Source of the DNA: Desulfobacterales bacterium
Lineage (GTDB): Bacteria; Desulfobacterota; Desulfobacteria; Desulfobacterales; C00003060
Length of the DNA: 14,362 nucleotides
NCBI GenBank assembly: GCA_020347085.1
Contig: CP070769.1
Span: 345,161 to 359,522, forward strand
Direction: 5' to 3'
Each line of letters begins with the position of its first letter. Position 1 is the stretch's first letter. Below, one piece after another: positions 1 through 7,446 of this stretch. Under the pieces are notes generated by a model. That model made no database searches and was not told the DNA's origin. It saw only the letters and a program-made list of their open reading frames with translations. The translations under genes were made by a program, and so were the position numbers.

Positions 1-709
1 ATACGTGGACGTTATGCCAAACATGAAATTCGACCGGATCAGCCGCACAGACGCTGTGTCGTACACGAAGAATCCACTCGAAAGCATTCTTCGGCCTGGC
101 ACGCTGTTACTTGTGCTCGGTTCGGTCAGGCGTCAGGAGGAACCCGTTGTCGAAAAGCTTATTGTCGATATCCACCGGAGGCTACCTGACACGACCATCG
201 GCCTGTTTCCACGACATATGCATAGGATAAAATATTGGGAAAGGATCCTGAACCGTCTGGACATACCATGGGGGTTGCGATCCACAACTCACAAGCAAGT
301 CCCTTACGGAACGCTCATCCTCTGGGACACATTCGGTGAACTGACCCTTGCCTACGGATTGTCAAAAGCCGCATTTGTGGGCGGCAGTCTTGCACCGCTC
401 GGCGGGCAGAATTTTCTAGAGGCGCTCACCTGCGGAGTTGTTCCTGTTATTGGCCCCTCTTGGGAGAACTTTGCGTGGGTGGGTCCTGAAATCGTTGAGC
501 GGGGATTGGTCCGCAGCGGGGCCAACTGGAAAGAGGTTGCGGACATCCTGGTGGAGACCATGAAAAGACCACCGTCGCACGAAAAAGTGCGTGCAGAAGC
601 CCTTAAGTACGTGAAAGCCCACCAGGGCGGCACAGAAAAGGCTTGCCAGCTAATTATGGAATTGCTGCATCAGGCGCATCCTACATCACACAAAAACGCG
701 CTAAAGTGA
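1..709 (+). CDS. waaA: Kdo transferase WaaA (KdtA), C-terminal part, truncated by the window edge
   Basis: WaaA transfers Kdo from CMP-Kdo onto the lipid A precursor at the cytoplasmic face of the inner membrane. The frame is open to the left edge, and the first visible codons lead into an N-M-K-F-D stretch that in this family lies inside the protein, after the N-terminal half. So the GTG at position 5 and the ATG at 14 are not the real start. About 235 codons remain, covering the C-terminal GT-B domain. Visible family marks are PRHMHR (the usual PRHP-R region), DTFGEL, FVGGSL and GGQNFLE followed by a GP-x-x-x-NF segment, all typical of the CMP-Kdo binding half. The stop is TGA at 707-709. 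The next gene on this strand is a Kdo-kinase-like gene about 600 bp downstream, which fits a Kdo and inner-core locus. Identity is firm; only the number of Kdo residues added cannot be read here. Confidence 0.93.
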   Translation, partial: YVDVMPNMKFDRISRTDAVSYTKNPLESILRPGTLLLVLGSVRRQEEPVVEKLIVDIHRRLPDTTIGLFPRHMHRIKYWERILNRLDIPWGLRSTTHKQVPYGTLILWDTFGELTLAYGLSKAAFVGGSLAPLGGQNFLEALTCGVVPVIGPSWENFAWVGPEIVERGLVRSGANWKEVADILVETMKRPPSHEKVRAEALKYVKAHQGGTEKACQLIMELLHQAHPTSHKNALK

Positions 710-1142
710 AAATCCCTCCGAGATGCTACGGGCCCATCCGAGCATGTTCACGCTACGGATCCACGCGTTTTCACAGCGAGCCGTTGGCCAAGATACTCGG
801 CAGGGCTATATCCTGGCACGTATTGGAGCAGGCCAGGCGGTGCCTCGAACTGTCGCAGACCCTCCGGGCCACGAACGACTACCCGACTTTGTCGACCGCG
901 AAAGGGCTGGAAGTTTCCGTCACGATAACGCAAGCCAAGAACCCCAGCAGACCGCTGACCGGGTTCTGGAAACGGCCAGGCTACTTCGAGTACCAGGGAA
1001 CCAGAAGACGCTTTTGTCGAGAACGTCCAGAGCGACGCGTCTGCACTTGAGCCGGACGTGTCCACCTAACTGTCCCGTCTTTTTTGACCCCAAATGTCCA
1101 GGTGACATCCTTCGCGAGAAAGGTCCATTGAAGTTCTCTGCA
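710..1142. other. Gap without a convincing gene (about 430 bp)
   Basis: This GC-rich stretch between waaA and the dispersed repeat has long open frames on both strands at once. Their translations are rich in Arg, Pro and Ser, show no motif I recognise, and have no good ribosome binding site. Simultaneous openness on both strands is what GC-rich non-coding DNA tends to show, so I call no gene. A decayed gene remains possible. Confidence 0.5.
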
Positions 1143-1188
1143 GTCCCGATGAATCGGGACAGGGAATGCGCTCGCTGTTGCAGTTCAA
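1143..1188 (+). repeat. 46-bp dispersed repeat with palindromic head, copy 1
   Basis: This element matches positions 12633-12678 at 45 of 46 bases, in the same orientation on the plus strand. It starts with the inverted pair GTCCCGAT / ATCGGGAC separated by two bases (GA here, AA in the other copy), followed by a 28-bp tail. Weaker similarity extends upstream: TTGAAG occurs 9 nt before copy 1 and 8 nt before copy 2. The single mismatch lies in the palindrome centre, so the arms are intact in both copies. It resembles a REP- or MITE-like intergenic element, but I cannot assign a family. Confidence 0.85.
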
Positions 1189-1211
1189 CGTATGTTGAGG
1201 CGATTAGTTGC

Positions 1212-1240
1212 TTGACACACAACCCTCATTTTTCTACAAT
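1212..1240 (+). promoter_or_regulatory. Sigma-70 type promoter for the kinase and heptosyltransferase operon
   Basis: A perfect -35 box TTGACA (1212-1217) is followed by a 17-nt spacer and the near-consensus -10 box TACAAT (1235-1240). Transcription would begin near 1247, giving a leader of about 65 nt before the TTG at 1311. It lies 23 bp after the dispersed repeat and points into the plus-strand core gene run. No operator is recognised. Confidence 0.75.
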
Positions 1241-1310
1241 TTCGCAGCCCAGAAAGGAAGTATTGTTATTTCAATATGTTAAAGCCTCAGAATGGTGTAT
1301 GTAAGACGCG

Positions 1311-2027
1311 TTGTATGCGATTAATACGGCGTTAATCAAAATATATGATTCATATCATTTCGGATCGTCATCCGGGCTTACTGACCAACAATTGAAGCGG
1401 CTCATTGGGCTATTTAACAAGCCAACCAGTAAGGCCCATTCTGTCCTTGGTGGAAGAAGCTCAGTTGCCACGGCTCACCTTGAAGGGATAGGACCTGTGG
1501 TCGTTAAATATTATACGCGTGGGGGACTTATTCGATATCTGGTCAAACGAAGATATCTGAGGTGGGGAAAAACGCGTTGCCAGGTTGAATATGAGCTGTT
1601 GCAGAAAGTAAGGGGCCTCGGTGTAAATGCCCCAGAACCTATTGCCTATGCCTACCGAGGCGGCTTATTCTATCAAGGCTGGCTGGTAACCAGAGAGATC
1701 AAGGAGAGGCAAACTCTTGCTGAACTCAGTCGTGCAGATGAAGAACGCACCCACATTGTGATGAAAGACGTTATCAATCAGATCTCCACGCTTATCAAGA
1801 ACCATATCCTCCATGTGGATTTACATCCTGGCAATGTATTAGTGGACAATGGTGACCGGGTATTTCTCCTCGATTTTGACAGAGCCTGTGTTTCTCGGAG
1901 GGACAAGAAGAAGTTGCGAGATCATTACGTCAGGCGTTGGCGGCGTGCTGTAATTAAGCATCGGTTGTCGGAGACGCTCTGTGAAATGCTCTCTGCAGGG
2001 CTTGACAAGAACTACAGAGTTCAGTGA
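1311..2027 (+). CDS. Kdo kinase / LPS core kinase (KdkA/WaaP-like)
   Basis: This 238-aa protein has a protein-kinase-like fold of the LPS kinase group. Visible parts are a VVVKYY strand with the likely ATP-binding Lys66, then YTRGG and a basic patch, a possible helix-C Glu93 (QVEYELL), the catalytic loop HVDLHPGN at 168-175 (Asp170, Asn175), and a DFD metal-binding triplet at 188-190. The YxRGG segment and overall size resemble KdkA, which phosphorylates Kdo on lipid A in the cytoplasm. Its place after the Kdo transferase and before heptosyltransferases supports that substrate, but a heptose kinase (WaaP) is possible. The start is uncertain. TTG at 1311 is the first usable codon after an in-frame stop at 1302-1304 and has no clear Shine-Dalgarno, while AGGAAG at 1255-1260 lies too far upstream. 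The gene overlaps or abuts the next one. Confidence 0.82.
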   Translation: MYAINTALIKIYDSYHFGSSSGLTDQQLKRLIGLFNKPTSKAHSVLGGRSSVATAHLEGIGPVVVKYYTRGGLIRYLVKRRYLRWGKTRCQVEYELLQKVRGLGVNAPEPIAYAYRGGLFYQGWLVTREIKERQTLAELSRADEERTHIVMKDVINQISTLIKNHILHVDLHPGNVLVDNGDRVFLLDFDRACVSRRDKKKLRDHYVRRWRRAVIKHRLSETLCEMLSAGLDKNYRVQ

Positions 2028-2044
2028 ACGTTAAAAGGATAGCA

Positions 2045-3097
2045 ATGGTTGCCAGTTCCAGACAAGAGCTACCTCCAGCACCCTCGATTCTGATCATTCT
2101 GATGGGGTCTCTGGGGGATGTGGTGCGAGGGCTCTGTCTCGTATCTCATATTAAGAACCATTTACCGGAGAGCAGGGTGACGTGGCTCGTGGAGCCTAAA
2201 TGGGCTGAACTGGTCGGCTTTCATTCTCAGATTGACAAAATGATTGTCTTTGACCGTCCCAGGGGGGTTCAAGCGGTATGGAATCTGTCTGGCAATTTAG
2301 CCGAAGAACACTTCGATATTACCCTTGACCTGCAGCGTCATTTCAAGAGCGGTTTCTTCTCCCTGCTTTCACGGGCAAAAAGACGGGTTGGTTTCAATCG
2401 GCGCAACACAAAGGAACTCAATTGGCTCTTTAATAATGAACACATCGATTACATGAGCAATGCAGTCTCAAAATTGTGTCATTATCTGAAGTTTACGGAA
2501 TATTTGGGCTTATCCGAGCCAACTTCCCTGGACTTTGGCTTTTCTTCGCTTGATTTTAAGGCTACCGCACCCAACATCGTCTCTCAGATCAGGAACTCCT
2601 TTATCGCCGTTGTGACAGGTTCTTCCTGGGAGTCAAAAGAATGGTTTTTCGATAACTATTATCAGTTAGTGAAGGATATTCTCTCTTCTGGAAAGAGCGA
2701 GGTTGTGCTCCTTGGTGACCGCTCGAAGGCACCTTCTGCTGCCGCACTTTCTGAAAAGGTCGGTTCTGCAGGGCTAATTAATCTGGTAGGGCAGACGTCA
2801 CTTCTTGAACTTGTTGGTGTGCTTAAGGGAGCAGCAGTCGCTGTCGGCCCTGACTCTGGACCGGGTCATTTGGCAGCAGCAGTAGGAACCCCCTATGTCT
2901 CACTCTTTGGCCCGACATCTCCCAGGCGAACTGCACCTTATGGAAGTGAGCACCTTGTAGTTCAGTCTGAAGTTGCGTGTGCTCCCTGTTACAAGAAACG
3001 ATGCCCTGGCCTCGGCAGGCTATGTATGCAACTTGTGAGTGTGGAAGCAGTCAAAAAGAAGCTTTCGGAAGCCCTTACTATGCGGAGTATTGTATAG
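2045..3097 (+). CDS. Family-9 glycosyltransferase (ADP-heptose:LPS heptosyltransferase)
   Basis: This is a GT-B enzyme of the WaaC/WaaF group that adds L-glycero-D-manno-heptose, or a related sugar, to the LPS inner core at the cytoplasmic face. From ATG 2045 it has 350 residues, the usual family length. The N-terminal domain opens with GSLGD at 21-25, where the Asp is the usual catalytic acid or base position. The C-terminal domain carries GPDSGPGHLAAAVGTP followed by LFGPTSP, the donor-binding signature, at about 268-294. A tail with four cysteines (312, 315, 320, 327; C-x2-C-x4-C-x6-C) follows and recurs in the next gene. I prefer ATG 2045 because AAAAGGA ends 5 nt before it. The alternative GTG 2024 gives 357 aa and overlaps the kinase stop by four bases. 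It could be WaaC (heptosyltransferase I) or a further heptosyltransferase; the sequence alone does not decide. Confidence 0.88.
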   Translation: MVASSRQELPPAPSILIILMGSLGDVVRGLCLVSHIKNHLPESRVTWLVEPKWAELVGFHSQIDKMIVFDRPRGVQAVWNLSGNLAEEHFDITLDLQRHFKSGFFSLLSRAKRRVGFNRRNTKELNWLFNNEHIDYMSNAVSKLCHYLKFTEYLGLSEPTSLDFGFSSLDFKATAPNIVSQIRNSFIAVVTGSSWESKEWFFDNYYQLVKDILSSGKSEVVLLGDRSKAPSAAALSEKVGSAGLINLVGQTSLLELVGVLKGAAVAVGPDSGPGHLAAAVGTPYVSLFGPTSPRRTAPYGSEHLVVQSEVACAPCYKKRCPGLGRLCMQLVSVEAVKKKLSEALTMRSIV

Positions 3098-3205
3098 CTA
3101 AGATGTGTCACGATTTAAGACTTTAATACCCACTATGTACTGTTTGGCATCCTAACATTGACATACGGCAGCAATGAGGAGATTCTTATACATCGGAATT
3201 CTTCT

Positions 3206-4246
3206 ATGAACCAACAACCCAAAATAGTCTTGGTTCGTTGCCCTAATTGGGTAGGCGACGTAGTCATGGCCACTCCAATATTTGACTGTTTGCGCCATAA
3301 GTATCACGAGTCAAAGCTCATAGCGGTGATAAGGAACTATGTGCATGGGGTAATTGAGGATGGGCCTTGGTTTGATCACGTCATTGGTACCGATGATAAA
3401 TCGGCCAGAGGATTTTACAGATTGGTTCGGAATATTCGAAGGATACGACCGGACCTGGCCATTGTCTTGCCAAATTCTGTACGTTCCGCATTAAGCATAC
3501 GACTTGCCGGAGTGAAAGAGATATATGGCTATCGCCGGAATGGCAGATCCTGGCTGTTGCGCGGTGGGCCAAAACCCATTCAATTCCAAAATGGTATCTT
3601 GCCTGTTCCTATGGTCCATTACTATATGGAGATCTGCCGTCAACTCGGTTTAGCACTCCCAGATGGGGTCAAGCCACATCTTTCTGTGTCTGACTTACTT
3701 GAGGAAAAAGGCAACCAGCTGCTTACAAGCTATGGAATTATGTCTCAGGACATGATTATCGGGTTGAATCCAGGAGCTAAATTTGGATCTTCCAAGTGCT
3801 GGCCTCCAAAGTATTTTGCAGAGCTTGCAGAATTATTAGAGGCCCGGTGGGATTGTAAAATTCTGTTGTTCGTGGGCCCTGGAGAGGACCAAATAGCACA
3901 ATCTATCGTAGAAATGAGTGAGGCAACCATTATCAACACGGGGCCTGATAAGGTCAATTTGGCCCTCTTGAAACCTTTGGTTAGGAGGTGCCGTCTGCTC
4001 ATCACGAACGACACTGGCCCCCGGCACTATGCTGTTGCTTTCGATGTCCCTGTTGTAGTGATCATGGGACCTACAGATCCTCGGTACACGGCTACCAATC
4101 TCGAGAAAACGCTCGTTCTGCGGGAGGAACTGGAGTGTTCTCCTTGCCACAGGAAGAAATGCCCTCACGATCATGACTGTATGCGGCGGATTAGTCCTCG
4201 TACCGTATTTGAAACAAGTCAGAAACTCCTGGAGACCCTTGCATAA
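3206..4246 (+). CDS. waaF: ADP-heptose:LPS heptosyltransferase II (WaaF)
   Basis: This GT-B family-9 enzyme is predicted to add the second heptose of the inner core in the cytoplasm. Numbered from ATG 3206 (346 aa, the normal WaaF length), it shows CPNWVGD with NWVGD at 14-18, NPGAKFGSSKCWP at about 188-200, NDTGPRH at 268-274 and GPTDPRYT at 288-295. The NWVGD opening and the NPGA...KRWP-like segment separate WaaF from WaaC. The four-cysteine tail (311, 314, 319, 325; C-x2-C-x4-C-x5-C) is common in WaaF of many Proteobacteria. ATG 3206 is chosen because the core begins right after it and GGAA lies 7 nt upstream. A TTG at 3158 would add 16 residues unlike the family. The 108-bp gap before it shows no convincing promoter; the next gene begins 3 bp after its stop. 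Confidence 0.9.
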   Translation: MNQQPKIVLVRCPNWVGDVVMATPIFDCLRHKYHESKLIAVIRNYVHGVIEDGPWFDHVIGTDDKSARGFYRLVRNIRRIRPDLAIVLPNSVRSALSIRLAGVKEIYGYRRNGRSWLLRGGPKPIQFQNGILPVPMVHYYMEICRQLGLALPDGVKPHLSVSDLLEEKGNQLLTSYGIMSQDMIIGLNPGAKFGSSKCWPPKYFAELAELLEARWDCKILLFVGPGEDQIAQSIVEMSEATIINTGPDKVNLALLKPLVRRCRLLITNDTGPRHYAVAFDVPVVVIMGPTDPRYTATNLEKTLVLREELECSPCHRKKCPHDHDCMRRISPRTVFETSQKLLETLA

Positions 4247-4249
4247 CCA

Positions 4250-5749
4250 ATGAAGGCTTCTTCTTATCGAGACAAATGGTCTGTGTTGAAAAAGGAAGGC
4301 TGTGACCCAGACGAACTAAAACGCCTATCACACCAAATTGCCTATTCCTTCTTGGATCACTATTTAAAGGATTGTGGCTACGAGGAGGACTACATTGATC
4401 TCCTGTGTGAGATCACCACCTTTTCGGAAGATCCCAAGCTCGGCAATCCAGGAGCACAAGCCCTATTTGGGATCATTGTGGAGACGCTGTGTGATGATTT
4501 CGAGGAACTTCAGACCGCAACTTACAATAAGGTGATGGCCCAGGTGATTTCATACTGTCGCGACATTCCGGCAGGCAAACAACTTGATCTCACGTTACGG
4601 CACTTTGGAATCTATTCCCAGAAAGACCTCCTTGACAGAATTACCAAAATACGAGCCAATGGAACTTCTTTGCCCCGTGAGAAACAGATTCGGAAAATAC
4701 TGTTGTTGTCTCGGGTGACTATTGGTGCGGATGTGGCAATCACCAGTGTTATTATACAGCGTTTAAGCAAAGCCTTTCCGAAAGCAGATATAGTACTCAT
4801 TGGTGAGAACAAGCTCGAAGAGATCTATCAGGGCAACCCTAGCATTAGGGTAAGAAAAGTCCCCTATTCCAAAAAAGGAGGTTTGCTAGAACGTCTTTCA
4901 AGTTGGCATGTAATCCTCCAGATCGTTGAGGAAGAGCTATCCACGTGCCCTCTTGAAAGGACCATTCTGCTTGATCCTGACTCTCGTCTGACACAGCTTG
5001 GTATCTTGCCCATTATTTCTCCGGATCAGTATTTCTTTTTTGATAGCCGCTCTGACACTTCCCTGAATAGAAAAATGTCTATGGCAGAGCTAACAAACTC
5101 CTGGTTAAATACCATTGTTGGTGAGGATCACTTCTGCTATCCCAAAGTGTGGATTCGCAGGTCTTATCTTGACCACGCAGAGCAGTTCTGTGAAAATCTT
5201 CGAAATAATGGAGCAGAGAGAATTATTGTCGTGAATTTTGGTGTGGGAGGCAATCTTCGCAAACGCCTGGGAAGACGCTTAGAAGAAAAGCTCCTTTTAA
5301 CCCTCTTGCAGGAGCCAAAAACTGTTATCATACTGGATAAAGGATACGGTGAGGAAGAAGCAGCAGATATTCGTTCATTGATTGAGGTAATTAGGAAACA
5401 TGGGCATTGGGTGGCGCATAGCGCTTTCGGCTCTGCAACGCTTGAAAAGATGTGCCCTGGTCTTATTGGAGTGACCACTCGAATCGGAGAGATAGCCGCT
5501 CTAATAGCAAAATCTGATGAGTTTATAGGTTATGACTCAGCCTGCCAACATATCGCAGCAGCTCTGGGAACTCCATGCCTAACAATTTTCGCAGGTTCTA
5601 ATAACATGCGTTTCATCCGCCGCTGGAGCGCATATGGACCGAGAAGTTGCGATATCGTGCACGTAGACACCTTGACAAATCCTGGGGCAATCGATGTCGA
5701 GGATATCACTGCCCGCATTATGCATGTGAGAGATATTCGTAACCACTAA
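4250..5749 (+). CDS. Atypical family-9-like glycosyltransferase with N-terminal helical extension
   Basis: This 499-aa protein has two parts. Residues 1 to about 145 look largely helical and acidic and match no domain I know. From about 148 a GT-B pattern like the two preceding heptosyltransferases appears. IGADVAITSVIIQRLSKAFP (158-177) lines up with their GD-V-V segment and keeps an Asp (161). GYDSACQHIAAALGTP (427-442) lines up with GPDSGPGHLAAAVGTP, keeping Asp, Ser and His but changing the Gly after Ser to Ala. FAGS replaces FGPT, and the four-cysteine tail is missing. It starts 3 bp after waaF, so translation is probably coupled; no strong Shine-Dalgarno is seen (GGAG lies 15 nt upstream). 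It is probably a glycosyltransferase of the core or another envelope glycan, with donor and acceptor unknown. The changed donor motif could mean a different sugar. Confidence 0.7.
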   Translation: MKASSYRDKWSVLKKEGCDPDELKRLSHQIAYSFLDHYLKDCGYEEDYIDLLCEITTFSEDPKLGNPGAQALFGIIVETLCDDFEELQTATYNKVMAQVISYCRDIPAGKQLDLTLRHFGIYSQKDLLDRITKIRANGTSLPREKQIRKILLLSRVTIGADVAITSVIIQRLSKAFPKADIVLIGENKLEEIYQGNPSIRVRKVPYSKKGGLLERLSSWHVILQIVEEELSTCPLERTILLDPDSRLTQLGILPIISPDQYFFFDSRSDTSLNRKMSMAELTNSWLNTIVGEDHFCYPKVWIRRSYLDHAEQFCENLRNNGAERIIVVNFGVGGNLRKRLGRRLEEKLLLTLLQEPKTVIILDKGYGEEEAADIRSLIEVIRKHGHWVAHSAFGSATLEKMCPGLIGVTTRIGEIAALIAKSDEFIGYDSACQHIAAALGTPCLTIFAGSNNMRFIRRWSAYGPRSCDIVHVDTLTNPGAIDVEDITARIMHVRDIRNH

Positions 5750-5766
5750 TCTCATGACGTCCGTTG

Positions 5767-5818
5767 CTTGGCGAAAAAAGAATGGCCGTACAGCGCCAAG
5801 ACAGCTCGCAATATTTTT
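5767..5818 (+). terminator. Possible weak terminator after the glycosyltransferase run
   Basis: The arms CTTGGCG (5767-5773) and CGCCAAG (5794-5800) pair perfectly over 7 bp, with a 20-nt loop. Five Ts follow at 5814-5818, about 13 nt after the stem. The long loop and distant T run make it a weak candidate for an intrinsic terminator. It sits 17 bp after the upstream stop codon. Confidence 0.3.
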
Positions 5819-5906
5819 GGCTCCTTTTCAGTCAGTGATAGACATGTAGAAAAACGACACTTAGTTCTGTCCAAGAACAGACATTTCGTGCGGAAGTGAA
5901 TAACCG

Positions 5907-7424
5907 GTGAAAATATTATTTATTTATCCTAACGCTTGATCGCAACTGGGATTCAATTACGGCCTCGCCCATATATCTGCAGTCCTAAAAAAGGGTGGTC
6001 ATAGAGTTGACTTGTGGCAGTTTTGTGAAGATCTCGCCCCGTTGCCCTCTAAGGAACAGTTCACGAACCGATTGAAAGAACTATCTCCAAACGTAGTGGG
6101 GTTTTCCGTCGTTACCAACCAATGGCCGTACGCAAGGAAACTGGCTTCGTGGGTCCGTGGAGCAACTTCGGCCCCTCTCGTATGCGGTGGAATTCATGCC
6201 ATGGCAGCACCAGAAGAGATTTTGGAGACAAGCTCATTTGACCATGTGTTTCGAGGAGAGGCCGAGGAGGCTTTTCTTGACTTTGTAGAGAAATTGGCCA
6301 GGAACGAAAATATTGCCGAATTGAAGAACCTAGGGCTTATCCAAGATGGAAAAGTTCGCCTTAATCCTGTGAGGCCATTGCCTGATATCACTAAGCTTCC
6401 TTTTAAGGATTACAGCATCTTTGATTTCCAAAAAATCATTGATGGAAAAAATGGCTGGGTTGGCTTAATGGCTTCCCGTGGCTGCCCCTTTTCTTGTTCA
6501 TATTGTTTCAATCATCAAATGGTAAAGCGGTATCGAAAAGATCTTAATTGTACCTTCAGACAATTGCGTTATATCAGACACTTCGAGGTAAAGCAGGTAA
6601 TTGACGAAGTCGAGTACCTTCTTGGAAATTATCAGAATATCAAGATGTTTATTTTCGACGACGATCTTTTCACCTTTCGTCGGCAGTATGTCATGGAGTT
6701 TTGTCAGGCTTATAAGAAAGTTTGTTCCATTCCTTTTGTAGTAAACGCTCATGTAGGCTTTTTTGACAGAGATCGGGCACGTTATCTGGGCCAGGCTGGA
6801 TGTAGAATTGTTAAGTTTGGAGTGGAAAGCGGAAGCGAACGAATACGTAAACAGGTTCTTCAGCGTCATATGACGAACGAGAGAATCGTTAACGCTATAC
6901 GCTCCGCCCACCGATTTGGGTTACATACCTCTACCTTCCTAATGATTGGACTGCCCCATGAGACCCATGAGGATATTTTGGCTACAATTAGATTAACCGC
7001 AAAGGCAAAACCGGGGCGCTTCAGGTGGTCATTTTTCTTTCCATTTCCTCGTACTAAAGCGTATGAGTTAAGCGCTGAGGGGGGATACATTGATTATGAG
7101 AAGATGAATAAGCTGGTGAATTTCACGGAAACTTCTTGCCTTGACTTTGGTGAAAAACAGAATCTCTTTCTGAAAAAGGTGGGGCGAGTTCTGCCTTGGT
7201 TTGTAAATGCCTATTCAGATCTTCCCGTGGCTGACTTCTATAGAAAAAAGGTGGAAGAAATTTTGGCCTTAGATACCGCGGCATGGGAAGAACGGGCAAA
7301 TACTATCCATGAAGAAGACAAAGAAATTTCACAGCATTTTGTCAAACAAGGACTCAGTCATTATGCCATAAAATACAACCCTTTTATGGGAGTCATCTCG
7401 GACTATTTCGCTAAAGAAGATTAG
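5907..7424 (+). CDS. B12-binding radical SAM protein, frame interrupted by an early TGA
   Basis: Radical SAM enzymes with an N-terminal cobalamin-binding domain carry out radical methylations, ring changes and similar difficult reactions. The natural start is GTG 5907, with GGAAG 10 nt upstream, opening with KILFIYPNA. The codon after that Ala is TGA (5937-5939), after which the same frame continues with SQLGFNYGLAHISAVLKKGGH, exactly the expected N-terminal fold. The only common start after the TGA is TTG 6012, which gives 470 aa but cuts into the B12 domain. Later marks are GFSVVTN and CGGIHA (cobalamin-domain region), then the iron-sulfur motif C-x3-C-x2-C (158, 162, 165 from TTG 6012; 193, 197, 200 in the full frame), and a C-terminal region of about 300 residues. 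Substrate unknown. It may be nonfunctional, read through, or mis-sequenced at one base; the rest is intact. Confidence 0.8.
5937..5939 (+). other. In-frame TGA inside the radical SAM gene
   Basis: This TGA is codon 11 of the frame beginning at GTG 5907. Protein-like sequence runs on both sides in the same frame, so a single base substitution is the simplest cause, not an indel. I see no convincing hairpin of the bacterial selenocysteine type just downstream; the best pairing is TGGG with CCCA across 17 nt. Confidence 0.85.
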
Positions 7425-7446
7425 CCACGCCCGAAAGGCACTGCCC

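Noticed and set aside
748..1065. Minus-strand open frame of 105 codons in the same spacer
   Set aside because: Low-complexity composition typical of antisense GC-rich DNA, with no motif and no start signal.
723..1304. Plus-strand open frame of 193 codons between waaA and the kinase
   Set aside because: It runs through the dispersed repeat and the promoter, has no ribosome binding site, and shows no family motif. Other frames in the same DNA are also open.
3158..3192. TTGACA at 3158 with TATACA at 3187 as a promoter for waaF
   Set aside because: The spacer is 23 nt, too long for sigma-70, and at 17 nt the sequence GATTCT is a poor -10 box.
5781..5791. 11-bp match between 5781-5791 and 6121-6131
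   Set aside because: A window of this size is expected to hold many chance 11-bp matches, and nothing extends it.
5937..5990. Selenocysteine insertion at the TGA in the radical SAM gene
   Set aside because: No convincing hairpin of the bacterial SECIS type follows the TGA, and the expected residue in such a cobalamin-domain start is not a redox Cys as far as I know. It is kept only as an unlikely option.
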